Below, piece after piece: positions 46,507 through 55,821 of a stretch of DNA of 64,000 nt. Origin of the DNA: Rhizobium sp. BK313 (GTDB taxonomy: Bacteria; Pseudomonadota; Alphaproteobacteria; Rhizobiales; Rhizobiaceae); assembly GCF_014193655.1 (NCBI RefSeq), contig NZ_JACHZQ010000001.1, positions 1,860,001 to 1,924,000 on the forward strand. Reading direction: 5' to 3'. The first letter of the stretch is position 1. Each line of letters opens with the position of its first letter. The position numbers and the translations under genes are program-made. Under the pieces are notes generated by a model. That model was given only the letters and a program-made list of their open reading frames with translations, was not told the DNA's origin and searched no databases.

Positions 46507-46974
46507 GTGCCGGATCTTGCCGAGCTGAACGATTTTATTGTCACCGCGAAGGCCGAAACCTATGTCGGCGACGGCGAAAGACTGCCGTCCTGCCGCACCG
46601 GTTCGCATGATATCGGCTATGCCGGCGGCCGCTGGCGCTATCTCGACAGTTATTTCGGCGGCACGGATTTCGCCGGACAGGAGCTGATCTGGCTCGATGA
46701 CGAACCGGTCTGGGCGATGAACTATTTCGGACGGATCGTTGAGCCTGATCTGATCGATGGCAAGGCTGCAGGGATGGTCATCAAGGCAGCGCTCATGCGG
46801 CTTTACCTCGATGAGAAACGCTTTCTCGGCGGCTTTGAATTCGACCATCCGCTTGGCCGCTATGTCGACCGCAGCACCGGCGGCTGCGATCATTTTATCG
46901 GCCATGAGGTCATCTTGGTGAACGAGCGCAAGGCCTATGAGTTGGACTATCGCGGCGGGCTGATCGTCCCCTGA
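46507..46974 (+). CDS. DUF5680 domain-containing protein
   Basis: 155 residues from GTG 46507, with GGAG 6 bases upstream; ATG 46495 is the alternative but overlaps the ribosome site. Conserved blocks are FIVTAKAETYVGDGE, RTGSHDIGY, DSYFGGTDFAGQELIWLDDEPVWAMNYFGR and the terminal GHEVILVNERKAYELDYRGG. The family is small, soluble and of unknown function. The LexA box upstream suggests DNA-damage induction. Its end lies 9 bases from the convergent lolD stop. Confidence 0.82.
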   Translation: MPDLAELNDFIVTAKAETYVGDGERLPSCRTGSHDIGYAGGRWRYLDSYFGGTDFAGQELIWLDDEPVWAMNYFGRIVEPDLIDGKAAGMVIKAALMRLYLDEKRFLGGFEFDHPLGRYVDRSTGGCDHFIGHEVILVNERKAYELDYRGGLIVP

Positions 46975-46983
46975 CGGACGCCG

Positions 46984-47670
46984 TCAGAATTCGACGACCT
47001 TGCCGTCATGGATGGTGACACGGCGATCCATGCGAGCGGCGAGTTCGTGATTGTGCGTGGCGATCAATGCCGCAAGACCCGACTGCCGCACCAGTGCTTC
47101 GAGCGCGTCGAAGACATAGTGGGCGGTATCGGGATCGAGGTTGCCGGTCGGCTCGTCGGCCAAAAGCACCAGCGGTGCGTTGGCGACAGCGCGGGCGATG
47201 GCGACACGCTGCTGTTCACCACCGGAAAGCTCGGCCGGGCGATGGTCGGCGCGGTGGCCGATGCGCATATAGTCGAGCAACTGGGCAGCGCGGGCGCTCG
47301 CCTCTTTCCGGGAGAGACCGGAAATCAACTGCGGCATCATGATATTTTCCAGCGCCGAAAACTCCGGCAGCAGATGGTGGAACTGATAGACGAAGCCGAT
47401 CTCGCTGCGACGGACGGCCGTACGCTTTTCATCGGACAGTCCCTCGCAGGCATGGCCGTTGATCGTCACCTCGCCGCTATCGGGATGCTCGAGCAGGCCT
47501 GCGACATGCAGAAGCGTCGACTTTCCCGTTCCTGACGGTGCGACAAGAGCAACGATCTCGCCACTGCTCAAGGCGAAATCGGCACCTTTAAGGATCGACA
47601 GACGCGTTTCGCCCTGCCCGTAATGACGCTCCACGCCCGTAAGCTGGAGAACGACGTTGCGTTTCATCAA
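46984..47670 (-). CDS. lolD: Lipoprotein-releasing ABC transporter ATPase LolD
   Basis: 228 residues with Walker [10 protein letters not shown] (about 45-53), the signature [14 protein letters not shown], Walker [13 protein letters not shown] and the H-loop ATHNHELA. The Q-loop context [15 protein letters not shown] is typical of LolD/MacB-type ATPases. It powers extraction of outer-membrane lipoproteins from the inner membrane to LolA. It follows lolC by 12 bases. Confidence 0.94.
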   Translation of the reverse strand: MMKRNVVLQLTGVERHYGQGETRLSILKGADFALSSGEIVALVAPSGTGKSTLLHVAGLLEHPDSGEVTINGHACEGLSDEKRTAVRRSEIGFVYQFHHLLPEFSALENIMMPQLISGLSRKEASARAAQLLDYMRIGHRADHRPAELSGGEQQRVAIARAVANAPLVLLADEPTGNLDPDTAHYVFDALEALVRQSGLAALIATHNHELAARMDRRVTIHDGKVVEF

Positions 47671-47682
47671 ATGTGGAATTCC

Positions 47683-48993
47683 TTATTCGTACCGTAGCGC
47701 CTGCACCGGATCGAGCCGCGAGGCGCGCCAGGCCGGAAAGATCGTGGCGAGGAAAGACAGCGTGAGCGCCATCACGACCACTGAGATGGTCTCGCCGAGA
47801 TTCATTTCCGCGGGCAACTTGCTGAGGAAGTAGACCTCGGGATTGAAGATCACCGTACCAGATATCCAGGAGAAGAACTGGCGAATCGATTCGATGTTGA
47901 GGCAGACGACGACACCGAGGGCAACGCCGGCGACAGTGCCGACAATGCCGATTGCCGCACCCGTCATGAAGAAGATGCGCATGATCGCCCCGGAGGTCGC
48001 GCCCATGGTGCGCAAAATGGCGATATCGCTTCCCTTGTCCTTCACCAGCATGATCAGGCCGGAAATGATGTTGAGTGCGGCGACGATGACGATCAGCGTG
48101 AGGATCATGAACATGGTGTTGCGCTCAACCTGCAGCGCCGAGAAGAAGGTCTCGTTGACCTGACGCCAGTCGGTCAGAAAGACCTGCCGCCCCGCCGCCG
48201 CCTCGATCTTCGGCCTGAGCTCGTCGACATCATCCGGGTTGCTGACGAACAGCTCGATCTTCTCGACGATCCCTTCGGCGTTGAAATAGAGCTGCGCTTC
48301 CTCCAGCGGCATGAAGACCACGGAGGAATCATATTCCGACATGCCGACTTCGAAGATGCCGGAGATCGTATAGGCTTTGACGCGCGGATTGACCCCGAAG
48401 GGCGTTACATCACCGTCGGGCGCCGTCAGCGTAATCTGATCGCCGACCGTAAGACCCAGTTGCCGGGCCAGACGCGAACCGACCATGACGCCCTGGCCGG
48501 CGGCAAAGCCGACCATGTCGCCATCGACGATGTGGTCTGAAACGGTCTTGAGCTTGGTGAGGTCTTCGGACCGGATGCCGCGCACGAGCGCGCCCGTGCC
48601 GGAACCGCCGCGGCCAGAGGCAAGCGTCTCGCCCTCGACGAGCGGCAAGGCCATGGTGACACCGGGGACGGCAGCCAGTCTCTGCGCCAGCGAGGCATAA
48701 TCATTTAGCGGCGAATCCACGGGCTGGACAACGACATGGCCGTTGAAGCCGAGGATTTGCTTGAAGAGCTCAGCGCGAAAACCATTCATGACAGCCATGA
48801 CGATGATCAAAGCTGCGACGCCGAGCATGATGCCGACCAGCGAGAAGCCGGCGATGACCGAAATCGACGCCTCCTTGCGCCGAGCGCGAAGATAGCGCCA
48901 AGCGACAAGCCGCTCGAAACCGGAAAACGGACGCGATGACGGGCTGGCTTTGAAAGCCTTCTCCTGCTGCTCCACTGCCGCCCTTACCGCCAT
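47683..48993 (-). CDS. lolC: Lipoprotein-releasing ABC transporter permease LolC/E
   Basis: 436 residues. The MacB/FtsX topology is clear: N-terminal helix (FSLVGIMLGVAALIIVMAVMNGF), a large periplasmic domain (about 70-285), and three C-terminal helices, with conserved KDKGSDIAILRTMGAT. As in other alphaproteobacteria a single permease replaces the LolC/LolE pair, so it is probably a homodimer (LolF-like). It lies 24 bases after proS and before lolD. Confidence 0.93.
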   Translation of the reverse strand: MAVRAAVEQQEKAFKASPSSRPFSGFERLVAWRYLRARRKEASISVIAGFSLVGIMLGVAALIIVMAVMNGFRAELFKQILGFNGHVVVQPVDSPLNDYASLAQRLAAVPGVTMALPLVEGETLASGRGGSGTGALVRGIRSEDLTKLKTVSDHIVDGDMVGFAAGQGVMVGSRLARQLGLTVGDQITLTAPDGDVTPFGVNPRVKAYTISGIFEVGMSEYDSSVVFMPLEEAQLYFNAEGIVEKIELFVSNPDDVDELRPKIEAAAGRQVFLTDWRQVNETFFSALQVERNTMFMILTLIVIVAALNIISGLIMLVKDKGSDIAILRTMGATSGAIMRIFFMTGAAIGIVGTVAGVALGVVVCLNIESIRQFFSWISGTVIFNPEVYFLSKLPAEMNLGETISVVVMALTLSFLATIFPAWRASRLDPVQALRYE

Positions 48994-49017
48994 TCGCTTT
49001 TCTTCCTATCGGTTTTA

Positions 49018-50340
49018 TCAGCCTGCCAGCCGATTGATCGCCGCTTCGACGGTCATCGTCTCGCGGGCGCCGGTCTTTCGATCCTTGACTTCCACTTCGC
49101 CGTTCGCGATCGAACGCGGCCCGACGATAATCTGCACGGGCACGCCGATCAGATCGGCGGTGGCAAACTTCGTTCCGGCGCGATCGTCCCTGTCGTCGAG
49201 CAGCACATCCTTGCCGGCCTTCGAAAGCGCTGCATAGACCGTTTCGCAAGCGGCATCGCAGGCCTGATCGCCGGCCTTCATGTTGATCACGACGGCATCA
49301 AAGGGGGCGACCGAAGCCGGCCAGATGATTCCGTTTTCGTCATGCGATGCTTCGATGATGGCGGGAACAAGGCGTGTCGGACCAATACCGTAAGATCCCC
49401 CGTGGACGGCATGCTCCTTACCGTCAGGACCCTGCACTTTCGCGCCCATCGGCTCGGAATATTTGGTTCCGAAATAGAAGATGTGACCGACTTCGATGCC
49501 GCGGGCCGACAGGCGCTCGCCTTCGGGAATCGCATTGAAGGCCGCCTCGTCATGCATCTCGGAGGTTGCCGCATAAAGCGATGTCCACTTGTCGAAGATG
49601 CCCTTCAGCCCTGCGACATCATCAAAGTTCGTGTCTTCCGCGGGGATATCGAAATTGATGAAATCCTTGTGGCAGAAGACCTCCGATTCGCCGGTGTCGG
49701 CGAGGATGATGAACTCATGGCTGAGCTCGCCGCCGATGGGGCCGGTGTCGGCGCGCATCGGGATTGCTCTCAGGCCAAGACGGTCGAAGGTGCGCAGATA
49801 CGCGGTGAACATCTTGTTATAAGCATGCACGGCGCCTTCAAGCGTCAGATCGAAGGAATAGGCGTCCTTCATCATGAATTCGCGCGAGCGCATCGTACCG
49901 AAGCGCGGACGGATCTCGTCGCGGAACTTAAGTTGGATATGATAGAGGTTCAGCGGCAGGTCCTTGTAGGACTTAACGTAGGAACGGAAGATGTCGGTGA
50001 CCATCTCCTCATTGGTCGGCCCGTAGAGCATGGGGCGCTCCTGGCGGTCCTGGATGCGCAGCATCTCCTTGCCATAGGCGTCATAGCGGCCACTTTCCTG
50101 CCAGAGCTCAGCCGACTGCAGCGTCGGCATCAGCAGCTCGATGGCGCCGGAACGGTTCTGTTCCTCGCGTATGATATTGTTGACCTTGTCGAGAACGCGC
50201 TTGCCCAGCGGCAGCCAGGAATAAATGCCCTGCGACTGCTGGCGGATCATACCGGCGCGCAACATCAGCCGATGAGAAACGATTTCAGCCTCTTTGGGAT
50301 TTTCCTTCAGAATGGGCATGAAGTAACGAGACAGACGCAT
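49018..50340 (-). CDS. proS: Prolyl-tRNA synthetase (short alphaproteobacterial type)
   Basis: 440 residues. It lacks the ~180-residue editing insertion of E. coli ProRS, as usual in rhizobia. Class II motifs are visible: motif 2 [26 protein letters not shown], motif 3 [15 protein letters not shown], and the anticodon-binding domain at the end. It starts [23 protein letters not shown]. It is the first gene of proS-lolC-lolD. A separate YbaK-type editing protein would be expected elsewhere. Confidence 0.96.
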   Translation of the reverse strand: MRLSRYFMPILKENPKEAEIVSHRLMLRAGMIRQQSQGIYSWLPLGKRVLDKVNNIIREEQNRSGAIELLMPTLQSAELWQESGRYDAYGKEMLRIQDRQERPMLYGPTNEEMVTDIFRSYVKSYKDLPLNLYHIQLKFRDEIRPRFGTMRSREFMMKDAYSFDLTLEGAVHAYNKMFTAYLRTFDRLGLRAIPMRADTGPIGGELSHEFIILADTGESEVFCHKDFINFDIPAEDTNFDDVAGLKGIFDKWTSLYAATSEMHDEAAFNAIPEGERLSARGIEVGHIFYFGTKYSEPMGAKVQGPDGKEHAVHGGSYGIGPTRLVPAIIEASHDENGIIWPASVAPFDAVVINMKAGDQACDAACETVYAALSKAGKDVLLDDRDDRAGTKFATADLIGVPVQIIVGPRSIANGEVEVKDRKTGARETMTVEAAINRLAG

Positions 50341-50602
50341 GGGGTGATTCCAGATGGTTTGACGTTCCGCGTCCGGCGGAATCGCTAAAAAATTGACTGC
50401 TGGAGGCGTTCATAACCGCTTCGGCGCAGGAAAGAAACCCGCATTAGCGCGCGCAAACCGAGTGAACACCCGCAAACGCAAGGCGATATCATGCATTTTG
50501 ATAAATTCGAAAAAATGCACGTTTATAAGGATTTGTAAGGGAAATCTGTCAACAGAAAAATTCTGCGCGACTGTAGCAAAAATGCAAAAAAACAGATGAC
50601 AA

Positions 50603-50630
50603 AGCTCAATCTTTGAGCTAATTTTAGCTC
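50603..50630. promoter_or_regulatory. Overlapping palindromes with AGCTC half-sites
   Basis: AGCTCAA-TCT-TTGAGCT (50603-50619) overlaps GAGCTAA-TT-TTAGCTC (50615-50630), giving three phased AGCTC/GAGCT half-sites. The position, just upstream of the candidate sRNA, suggests an operator; the binding protein is unknown. Confidence 0.5.
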
Positions 50631-50644
50631 ACAAAAGAGGCAAG

Positions 50645-50776
50645 AAGGCTAAATTCTTGTCGTTTCGCGGTCAAGTCTTGGGAGGATCAGATCTTAGGCG
50701 CGCTCGCTCGCAGCCCCGGCAACGGATAAGGATCACGCGATACTTTAAAACAAGGCTTATGGCCTTGTTTTTTTTT
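50645..50776 (+). ncRNA. Candidate small RNA with strong terminator
   Basis: A perfect intrinsic terminator ends here: AAAACAAGGC (50747-50756), TTATG loop, GCCTTGTTTT (50762-50771), nine Ts in total. No plus-strand protein gene precedes it, since proS runs the other way and its start is at 50340. The transcript must begin within about 400 bases, probably near 50645-50660 after GCTAAAT. The 5' end is a guess. The family was not recognised. Confidence 0.5.
50747..50776 (+). terminator. Rho-independent terminator
   Basis: Ten-base-pair perfect stem with a 5-base loop, followed by an uninterrupted T-run (50768-50776). Confidence 0.9.
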
Positions 50777-50977
50777 GCTTTCTTGCCTCGATCGATCACC
50801 CGCTTCTTCGGTCCGACAGGCTTTCAACCATCCTCCCGACGTAACCAACTCACGTAACGGAAGGACCGGCGTTGCGCAGCCTCTTTGCCTCAGACAGATG
50901 ACAGGGGTATGACGGATTGACGGCTATTCAGTGGCGCATGATTTTCGTCCGAAAATAGCGAAAAAATTTCGGAAGCA

Positions 50978-51256
50978 TCAGCCGTCATAGCGCGGAATGA
51001 TCGGCGGGATCGAGTTGAAGCCAAAGCCGAAATAGTGCGCACTGACGTACCATGCGGCATAGATCACGCCGGACACCAGTGTCGTGATCAGCATCACCCT
51101 CCAGCCGCGGAATTTCGTCGGTGCACTTTCGACGGTGCCGAGGATCACGTGATTGTCTTCGGCTTGTGTACGTAAACCAAACGGCAGAACGGCAAAAAGC
51201 GTGATCCACCAGACAACGAAATAGACGGCGCAAGTCGAAAAAATCTGCTGGGCCAT
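50978..51256 (-). CDS. DUF1467 family membrane protein
   Basis: 92 residues with two hydrophobic segments (about 8-27 and 53-72), the conserved YFVVWWITLFAVLPFGLRTQ block and a short tail ending PRYDG. Function is unknown. It commonly sits between mce and proS in rhizobia. The 180 bases upstream, between it and mce, hold no gene. Confidence 0.88.
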   Translation of the reverse strand: MAQQIFSTCAVYFVVWWITLFAVLPFGLRTQAEDNHVILGTVESAPTKFRGWRVMLITTLVSGVIYAAWYVSAHYFGFGFNSIPPIIPRYDG

Positions 51257-51436
51257 TATGCTCCCTCAAGACAGGCAGCAAACCTGCCCGCCCTCTCCTC
51301 ATCCAACCAGCTTATAGAGCCAAAAGACCCGCGTTTCAAAGTGCTGCTCAGCGCCCTAATGTCACACTGCTGCGCCGCGCGTCCTGTTGGACGCACAAAC
51401 GTCGCGGTAGTATTTTGGATTGCGCACAAACCTTTT

Positions 51437-51460
51437 CCTTAAATCCGCTCGGATTTAAGG
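51437..51460. repeat. Perfect palindrome spanning the mce stop codon
   Basis: CCTTAAATCCG (51437-51447), CT, CGGATTTAAGG (51450-51460). It contains the mce stop codon. No T-run follows on either strand, so it is not a classical terminator, though it may stabilise the mRNA 3' end. Confidence 0.6.
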
Positions 51461-51868
51461 AGTCGTGCGCTGCTCGAGTTCAATGAGAGTCCCGAAGAAG
51501 TCCTTGGGATGCAGGAAGAGCACCGGCTTGCCGTGAGCGCCGATCTTCGGCTCGCCATTACCAAGCACGCGGGCACCGGCGGCAAGAAGCTGATCACGTG
51601 CCGCCAAAAGATCGTCCACCTCGTAACAGATATGATGCATGCCGCCATCGGGATTCTTGGCAAGGAAGGCCGATATGGGCGAGGCATCGCCGAGCGGTTC
51701 CAACAGCTCAACCTTGGTATTCGGCAATTCGATAAAAACGACGGTGACGCCGTGTTCCGATAGCAATTGCGGCGCCGATACCTTGGCGCCAAGCGTGTCG
51801 CGGTAAGTGGCGGAAGCGACAGCCACGTCAGGGACGGCAATCGCAATGTGATTGATGCGCCCGAGCAT
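51455..51868 (-). CDS. mce: Methylmalonyl-CoA epimerase
   Basis: 137 residues, a vicinal-oxygen-chelate fold with two repeats: INHIAIAVPDVAVASATYRDTLGA, then MHHICYEVDDLLAARDQLLAAGARVL. Metal ligands His and Glu are in NHIAI, GMHHICY and the terminal TLIELEQ. It interconverts (2R)- and (2S)-methylmalonyl-CoA in propionyl-CoA use. ATG 51868 is the family start; an in-frame start at 51889 adds a short basic leader. It is 35 bases after rnj. Confidence 0.92.
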   Translation of the reverse strand: MLGRINHIAIAVPDVAVASATYRDTLGAKVSAPQLLSEHGVTVVFIELPNTKVELLEPLGDASPISAFLAKNPDGGMHHICYEVDDLLAARDQLLAAGARVLGNGEPKIGAHGKPVLFLHPKDFFGTLIELEQRTTP

Positions 51869-51903
51869 GGCTGTCCCCTTTTTCCTCATTCAGATCGAAA
51901 TGG

Positions 51904-53580
51904 CTATTGCCCCGTGACGCGCGTGACGAACACCGTCACGACAGGCTTCTTGCCCCAGCCGTGGTTGGCGGCGGCGCGCACGGCGCGACGCACCGCTTCC
52001 TGCAGCATGTCGATGTCCTTGCGGCGTGCGCGCGGAATACTCTCGATGGCGCTGACGATGGCGTCGAAGAGCGTATCCTCCATCTCTTCGCCCTCGTCGT
52101 CATAGGCCGGCAGGCCGATCGCCACGAGATCAGGATCGCCGACGATCTCATAGCGGGCATCGAGCACGACGTTAACAGCGACATGGCCGACATAGGAGAG
52201 CTTCTTGCGCTCGCCAATGCCCATCTCGTCAAAATCGCCGATCAGCATGCCGTCCTTGAAGATGCGGCCATGCGGCGCTTCGCCAATCACCTCGACTGGC
52301 CCCGGTGCCAGCCGCAAAATATCGCCATTGCGGACCCGAGGCACGATGGAGATGCCCGATTGTTCGGCCAGTTCCTTGTGCGCGGTCAGATGCGTCGCTT
52401 CGCCGTGCACCGGCACCACGACCTTCGGCCGCGTCCATTCATACATCCTCTGCAGTTCGTTGCGGCGCGGGTGGCCGGAGACGTGGACTAGCGCTTCGGC
52501 ATCCGTCACCACATGCACGCCCTGCTCGGTGAGGCCGTTCTTGATATCCTGAATGGCCTTCTCATTGCCGGGAATGGGGCGGGAAGAGAAAACAACAATA
52601 TCGCCGGCAGCGAGCGCGACATTGCGCATCTCGTCGCGCGAGAGTTTGGCAAGGGCGGCGCGCGGCTCGCCCTGGCTGCCGGTCAGGATGACGACGACTT
52701 TGTCGCGCGGGATATAGCCATATTCGTCTTCGGCGATGAACGGCTTGATGCCCTCCATGATACCGATGTCACGGGCGACATCGACAACACGCTTCAGCGA
52801 ACTGCCAAGCAGCAATATCTCACGACCCGCCGCCTCGGCGGCTTCAGCGATAGTGCGGATACGGCCGACATTCGAGGAGAAGGTAGTGATCGCCACCCGG
52901 CCCTCGGCATCCTCGATGATCTTGCGCAGGCTTTCTGATACGTCCTTTTCCGAGGGAGAGACGCCGTCGCGCAACGCATTGGTGGAGTCGCACATCAGCG
53001 CCAGCACGCCTTCATCGCCGAGCTGCCGGAAACGCGCCTCGTCAGTCAGCGGTCCAAGCGATGGCTCGTGGTCGATCTTCCAGTCGCCGGTATGGATGAC
53101 ATTGCCGACCGGCGTACGAATCATCAGCGACATCGGTTCGGGGATCGAGTGATTGACGGCCACGCCTTCGATGCTAAAGGGGCCGACATTGATACGATCG
53201 CCGGCCTTGAACGGCGTGATGGGAATCTCGCCCATCGCCTTCTCATAGTCGCGCTTGGCTTCCAGTAAACCTGCGGTAAAGGCCGACGCATAAACGGGGA
53301 CGTTCAGGCCTGGCCAGAGGTCGTTCAGTGCGCCGTAGTGATCCTCATGAGCATGCGTGATGATGATGCCCTTGAGATTCTTGCGTTCCTTGGCGAGGAA
53401 ACGGATATCGGGGAGCACGAGATCGACGCCCGGCAGATCCGGCCCCGGAAAGGTGACCCCGCAATCGACCATGATCCACTGGCGATGCTCCGGCGCGCCG
53501 TAGCCGTAAAGTGCGAGATTCATGCCGATCTCGCCGACGCCGCCGAGTGGCAAAAACACCAGTTCGTCTTGGTTTGCCAT
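51904..53580 (-). CDS. rnj: Ribonuclease J
   Basis: 558 residues with the metallo-beta-lactamase motif THAHEDHYGAL (His76, His78, Asp80, His81), the beta-CASP domain (ILTGSQGEPRAALAKLSRDEM, VHVSGHPRRNEL, PVHGEATHL) and the C-terminal RNase J domain. It has 5'-3' exonuclease and endonuclease activity in mRNA decay and, in Sinorhizobium, 16S rRNA 5'-end maturation. It coexists here with RNase E, as in other Rhizobiales. It follows birA by 13 bases. Confidence 0.95.
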   Translation of the reverse strand: MANQDELVFLPLGGVGEIGMNLALYGYGAPEHRQWIMVDCGVTFPGPDLPGVDLVLPDIRFLAKERKNLKGIIITHAHEDHYGALNDLWPGLNVPVYASAFTAGLLEAKRDYEKAMGEIPITPFKAGDRINVGPFSIEGVAVNHSIPEPMSLMIRTPVGNVIHTGDWKIDHEPSLGPLTDEARFRQLGDEGVLALMCDSTNALRDGVSPSEKDVSESLRKIIEDAEGRVAITTFSSNVGRIRTIAEAAEAAGREILLLGSSLKRVVDVARDIGIMEGIKPFIAEDEYGYIPRDKVVVILTGSQGEPRAALAKLSRDEMRNVALAAGDIVVFSSRPIPGNEKAIQDIKNGLTEQGVHVVTDAEALVHVSGHPRRNELQRMYEWTRPKVVVPVHGEATHLTAHKELAEQSGISIVPRVRNGDILRLAPGPVEVIGEAPHGRIFKDGMLIGDFDEMGIGERKKLSYVGHVAVNVVLDARYEIVGDPDLVAIGLPAYDDEGEEMEDTLFDAIVSAIESIPRARRKDIDMLQEAVRRAVRAAANHGWGKKPVVTVFVTRVTGQ

Positions 53581-53593
53581 ATCTATCTTTTAC

Positions 53594-54364
53594 CTACGAT
53601 CTGAAAAAAACATCGCCCGCGGCGATCGGCAAAATCTTGCCGCCGCCTGTATCGAGCATCAACAAGCCATTATCATCGATTCCGGCGAAATGGCCGGAAA
53701 TCGAACGGTCCGGCAGGTTCACGGTGATCTTTTCACCGATGCCGCAGGCAACCTTGCGCCAACGGGCGGTCATCTCCCGAATACCTTTTCCGCCATTCCA
53801 GACTGCCAGCGCCTCGGCCATGGACGCATAGAGATGCGCAAACAGCTCCTCCGGCGATACTGTCGAGCCGTGCTCGTGCAGGCAAGTGACCGGATAGAGC
53901 GGGTTTTCCGGCTTGACGGCAACATTGATGCCGATGCCGATGACCAGTGCATAGCGCCCGTCGGAAAGAGCCTCCCCCTCGATCAGAATGCCGCAGGTCT
54001 TCTTGCGGCCGATCAGGATATCGTTCGGCCACTTGACCTCGACAGGCTCCGCGGCCAGAGGCAGTACGCTGCGCACCGCCTGATGTACGCCAACTGCGAC
54101 TGCCAGCGGCAAGGAGCCGAGGCGATCCATCGGAGCCGGATCGATCAGAAGAAGGGAAGCATAGAGATTACCGCGTTCGGACACCCAAGGGCGCCCGCGG
54201 CGTCCGCGGCCGCCCGTCTGGCGGCCCGCCGTCACCCAGAGATTGCCGGCATCGCCTGCCCGCGCCCGCTCCAGGCATTCGCTATTGGTGGACGCAGTCT
54301 CTGAAAGGGCATCATGCCGGAAGTCGGCGAGCGACTTCCGGCCGTTCGTGTCAGACGCCATCAA
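53594..54364 (-). CDS. birA: Biotin--[acetyl-CoA carboxylase] ligase
   Basis: 256 residues, the catalytic and C-terminal domains without the N-terminal DNA-binding wHTH of E. coli BirA, so it has no repressor function. The biotin/ATP loop [36 protein letters not shown] and GIGINVA are visible. It biotinylates AccB (5.9 kb) and other carboxylases. It overlaps the nuoN stop by 4 bases, so is cotranscribed with complex I genes. Confidence 0.93.
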   Translation of the reverse strand: MMASDTNGRKSLADFRHDALSETASTNSECLERARAGDAGNLWVTAGRQTGGRGRRGRPWVSERGNLYASLLLIDPAPMDRLGSLPLAVAVGVHQAVRSVLPLAAEPVEVKWPNDILIGRKKTCGILIEGEALSDGRYALVIGIGINVAVKPENPLYPVTCLHEHGSTVSPEELFAHLYASMAEALAVWNGGKGIREMTARWRKVACGIGEKITVNLPDRSISGHFAGIDDNGLLMLDTGGGKILPIAAGDVFFRS

Positions 54365-55803
54365 AACAGCGTCGCGGCAGCGAGATCGGCTGCACCGCCG
54401 ATAGCACCGCCGAAGAAGACGTAGGTGATGACGAAGAGACCGGAAAGGCCGAAGACCAGACGCAGCGAACCGGCCGTGCGAGTGAATTCGTCCGTGGCTT
54501 CATCGAACCACATCACCTTGATGACGCGCAGATAATAGTAGGCGCCGACGACCGATGCGAGAACGCCGATGATGGCAAGCGCATAGAGATGGGCCTGAAT
54601 GGCCGCGACGAACACGAAGTACTTCCCGAAGAAGCCGGCGAGCGGCGGGATACCGGCAAGCGAGAACATCAGCGCCGTCAGCACGACCGCCATGAAGGGA
54701 TTGGTCGTGGAAAGGCCGGCGAGATCGTCGACATTCTCAACCTGACGACCGTCCTTACGGCGCATTGCCATGATGATGGCGAAGGTGCCGAGCGTCATGA
54801 CCATGTAGATGACCATGTAAAGCATGACACCGGAGACACCAGTCTTGTTGCCGGCGGCGAGGCCGACCAGCGCGTAGCCCATGTGACCGATGGAGGAATA
54901 GGCCATCAGTCGCTTGAAGTTGCGCTGACCGATCGCGGCGAAGGAGCCAAGCAACATCGAAGCGATCGAGATGAAAACGATGATCTGCTGCCAGTCGGCA
55001 AGCACCGGCTGGAAAGCGGTGACAACGATACGGGTCAGGATCGCCATGGCCGCAACCTTCGGCGCGGCGGCGAAGAAGGCCGTGACCGGGGTCGGCGCAC
55101 CTTCATAGACGTCCGGCGTCCACATGTGGAACGGCACGGCGGAAATCTTGAAGGCCAAGCCAGCGAGAACGAAGACCAGACCGAAGACGAGGCCGAGCGA
55201 GCGAGTCTCGGCGTTGAGCGCCGTGGCGATGGCGTCGAAGGTGGTGTGACCCGTGAAGCCGTAGACCAGCGACATACCGTACAGCAGCATGCCCGAGGAG
55301 AGCGCACCGAGCACGAAATACTTCAGGCCAGCTTCCGTCGACTTGATGCTGTCGCGGTTGATAGCGGCAACGACGTAGAGCGCCAGCGACTGCAGCTCCA
55401 GCGACAGATAGAGCGAGATCAGGTCATGCGCCGAGATCATCAACAGGATGCCGAGGGTCGCCAGCAGCAGCAGCACCGGGAATTCGAAGCGGTCGAGCTG
55501 CTGCTCGCGCGCCTGCCCCATGCTCATGAACATGGCGACGATCGAGCCGATCAGGGCGACGATCTTCATGAAGCGCGAGAACCCATCGGCAAGATAGGCA
55601 CCGCCGTAAGCCAGGCCCTCGCCCGGCACGAAGATGATCCAGAGACCGGCCACCGCGAGAACCGCAATGGCAAGACCGGTGACGGTCGGTCCTGACCGTT
55701 CGCCTGCGAAGACGCCGATCATGAGCAGCACAAGTGCACCGACCGCGAGGATGAGCTCCGGGATGGAAAGATGCAGGCTTGCAAGAATTGTGTCAGCAGT
55801 CAT
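54361..55803 (-). CDS. nuoN: NADH-quinone oxidoreductase subunit N
   Basis: 480 residues with about 14 membrane helices, an antiporter-like proton channel of complex I. Typical segments are [48 protein letters not shown] and [15 protein letters not shown]. Last nuo gene of the operon, followed directly by birA. 18 bases separate it from nuoM. Confidence 0.96.
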   Translation of the reverse strand: MTADTILASLHLSIPELILAVGALVLLMIGVFAGERSGPTVTGLAIAVLAVAGLWIIFVPGEGLAYGGAYLADGFSRFMKIVALIGSIVAMFMSMGQAREQQLDRFEFPVLLLLATLGILLMISAHDLISLYLSLELQSLALYVVAAINRDSIKSTEAGLKYFVLGALSSGMLLYGMSLVYGFTGHTTFDAIATALNAETRSLGLVFGLVFVLAGLAFKISAVPFHMWTPDVYEGAPTPVTAFFAAAPKVAAMAILTRIVVTAFQPVLADWQQIIVFISIASMLLGSFAAIGQRNFKRLMAYSSIGHMGYALVGLAAGNKTGVSGVMLYMVIYMVMTLGTFAIIMAMRRKDGRQVENVDDLAGLSTTNPFMAVVLTALMFSLAGIPPLAGFFGKYFVFVAAIQAHLYALAIIGVLASVVGAYYYLRVIKVMWFDEATDEFTRTAGSLRLVFGLSGLFVITYVFFGGAIGGAADLAAATLF

Positions 55804-55821
55804 GTCGAAAAAGTCCCGTCA

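Larger units (their letters stand above)
50341..50977. other. 637-base intergenic region, proS to DUF1467
   Basis: It holds the proS promoter (minus strand), a palindrome array at 50603-50630, a candidate plus-strand sRNA ending at about 50776, and near 50941-50956 the hairpin ATTTTCG-TC-CGAAAAT, which may end the DUF1467 message. No credible protein gene was seen. The part around 50490-50660 is clearly AT-rich. Confidence 0.5.

Noticed and set aside
50657..50857. 66-codon plus-strand frame across the terminator
   Set aside because: It runs through a perfect terminator hairpin and T-run (giving FFF codons) and has no family similarity.
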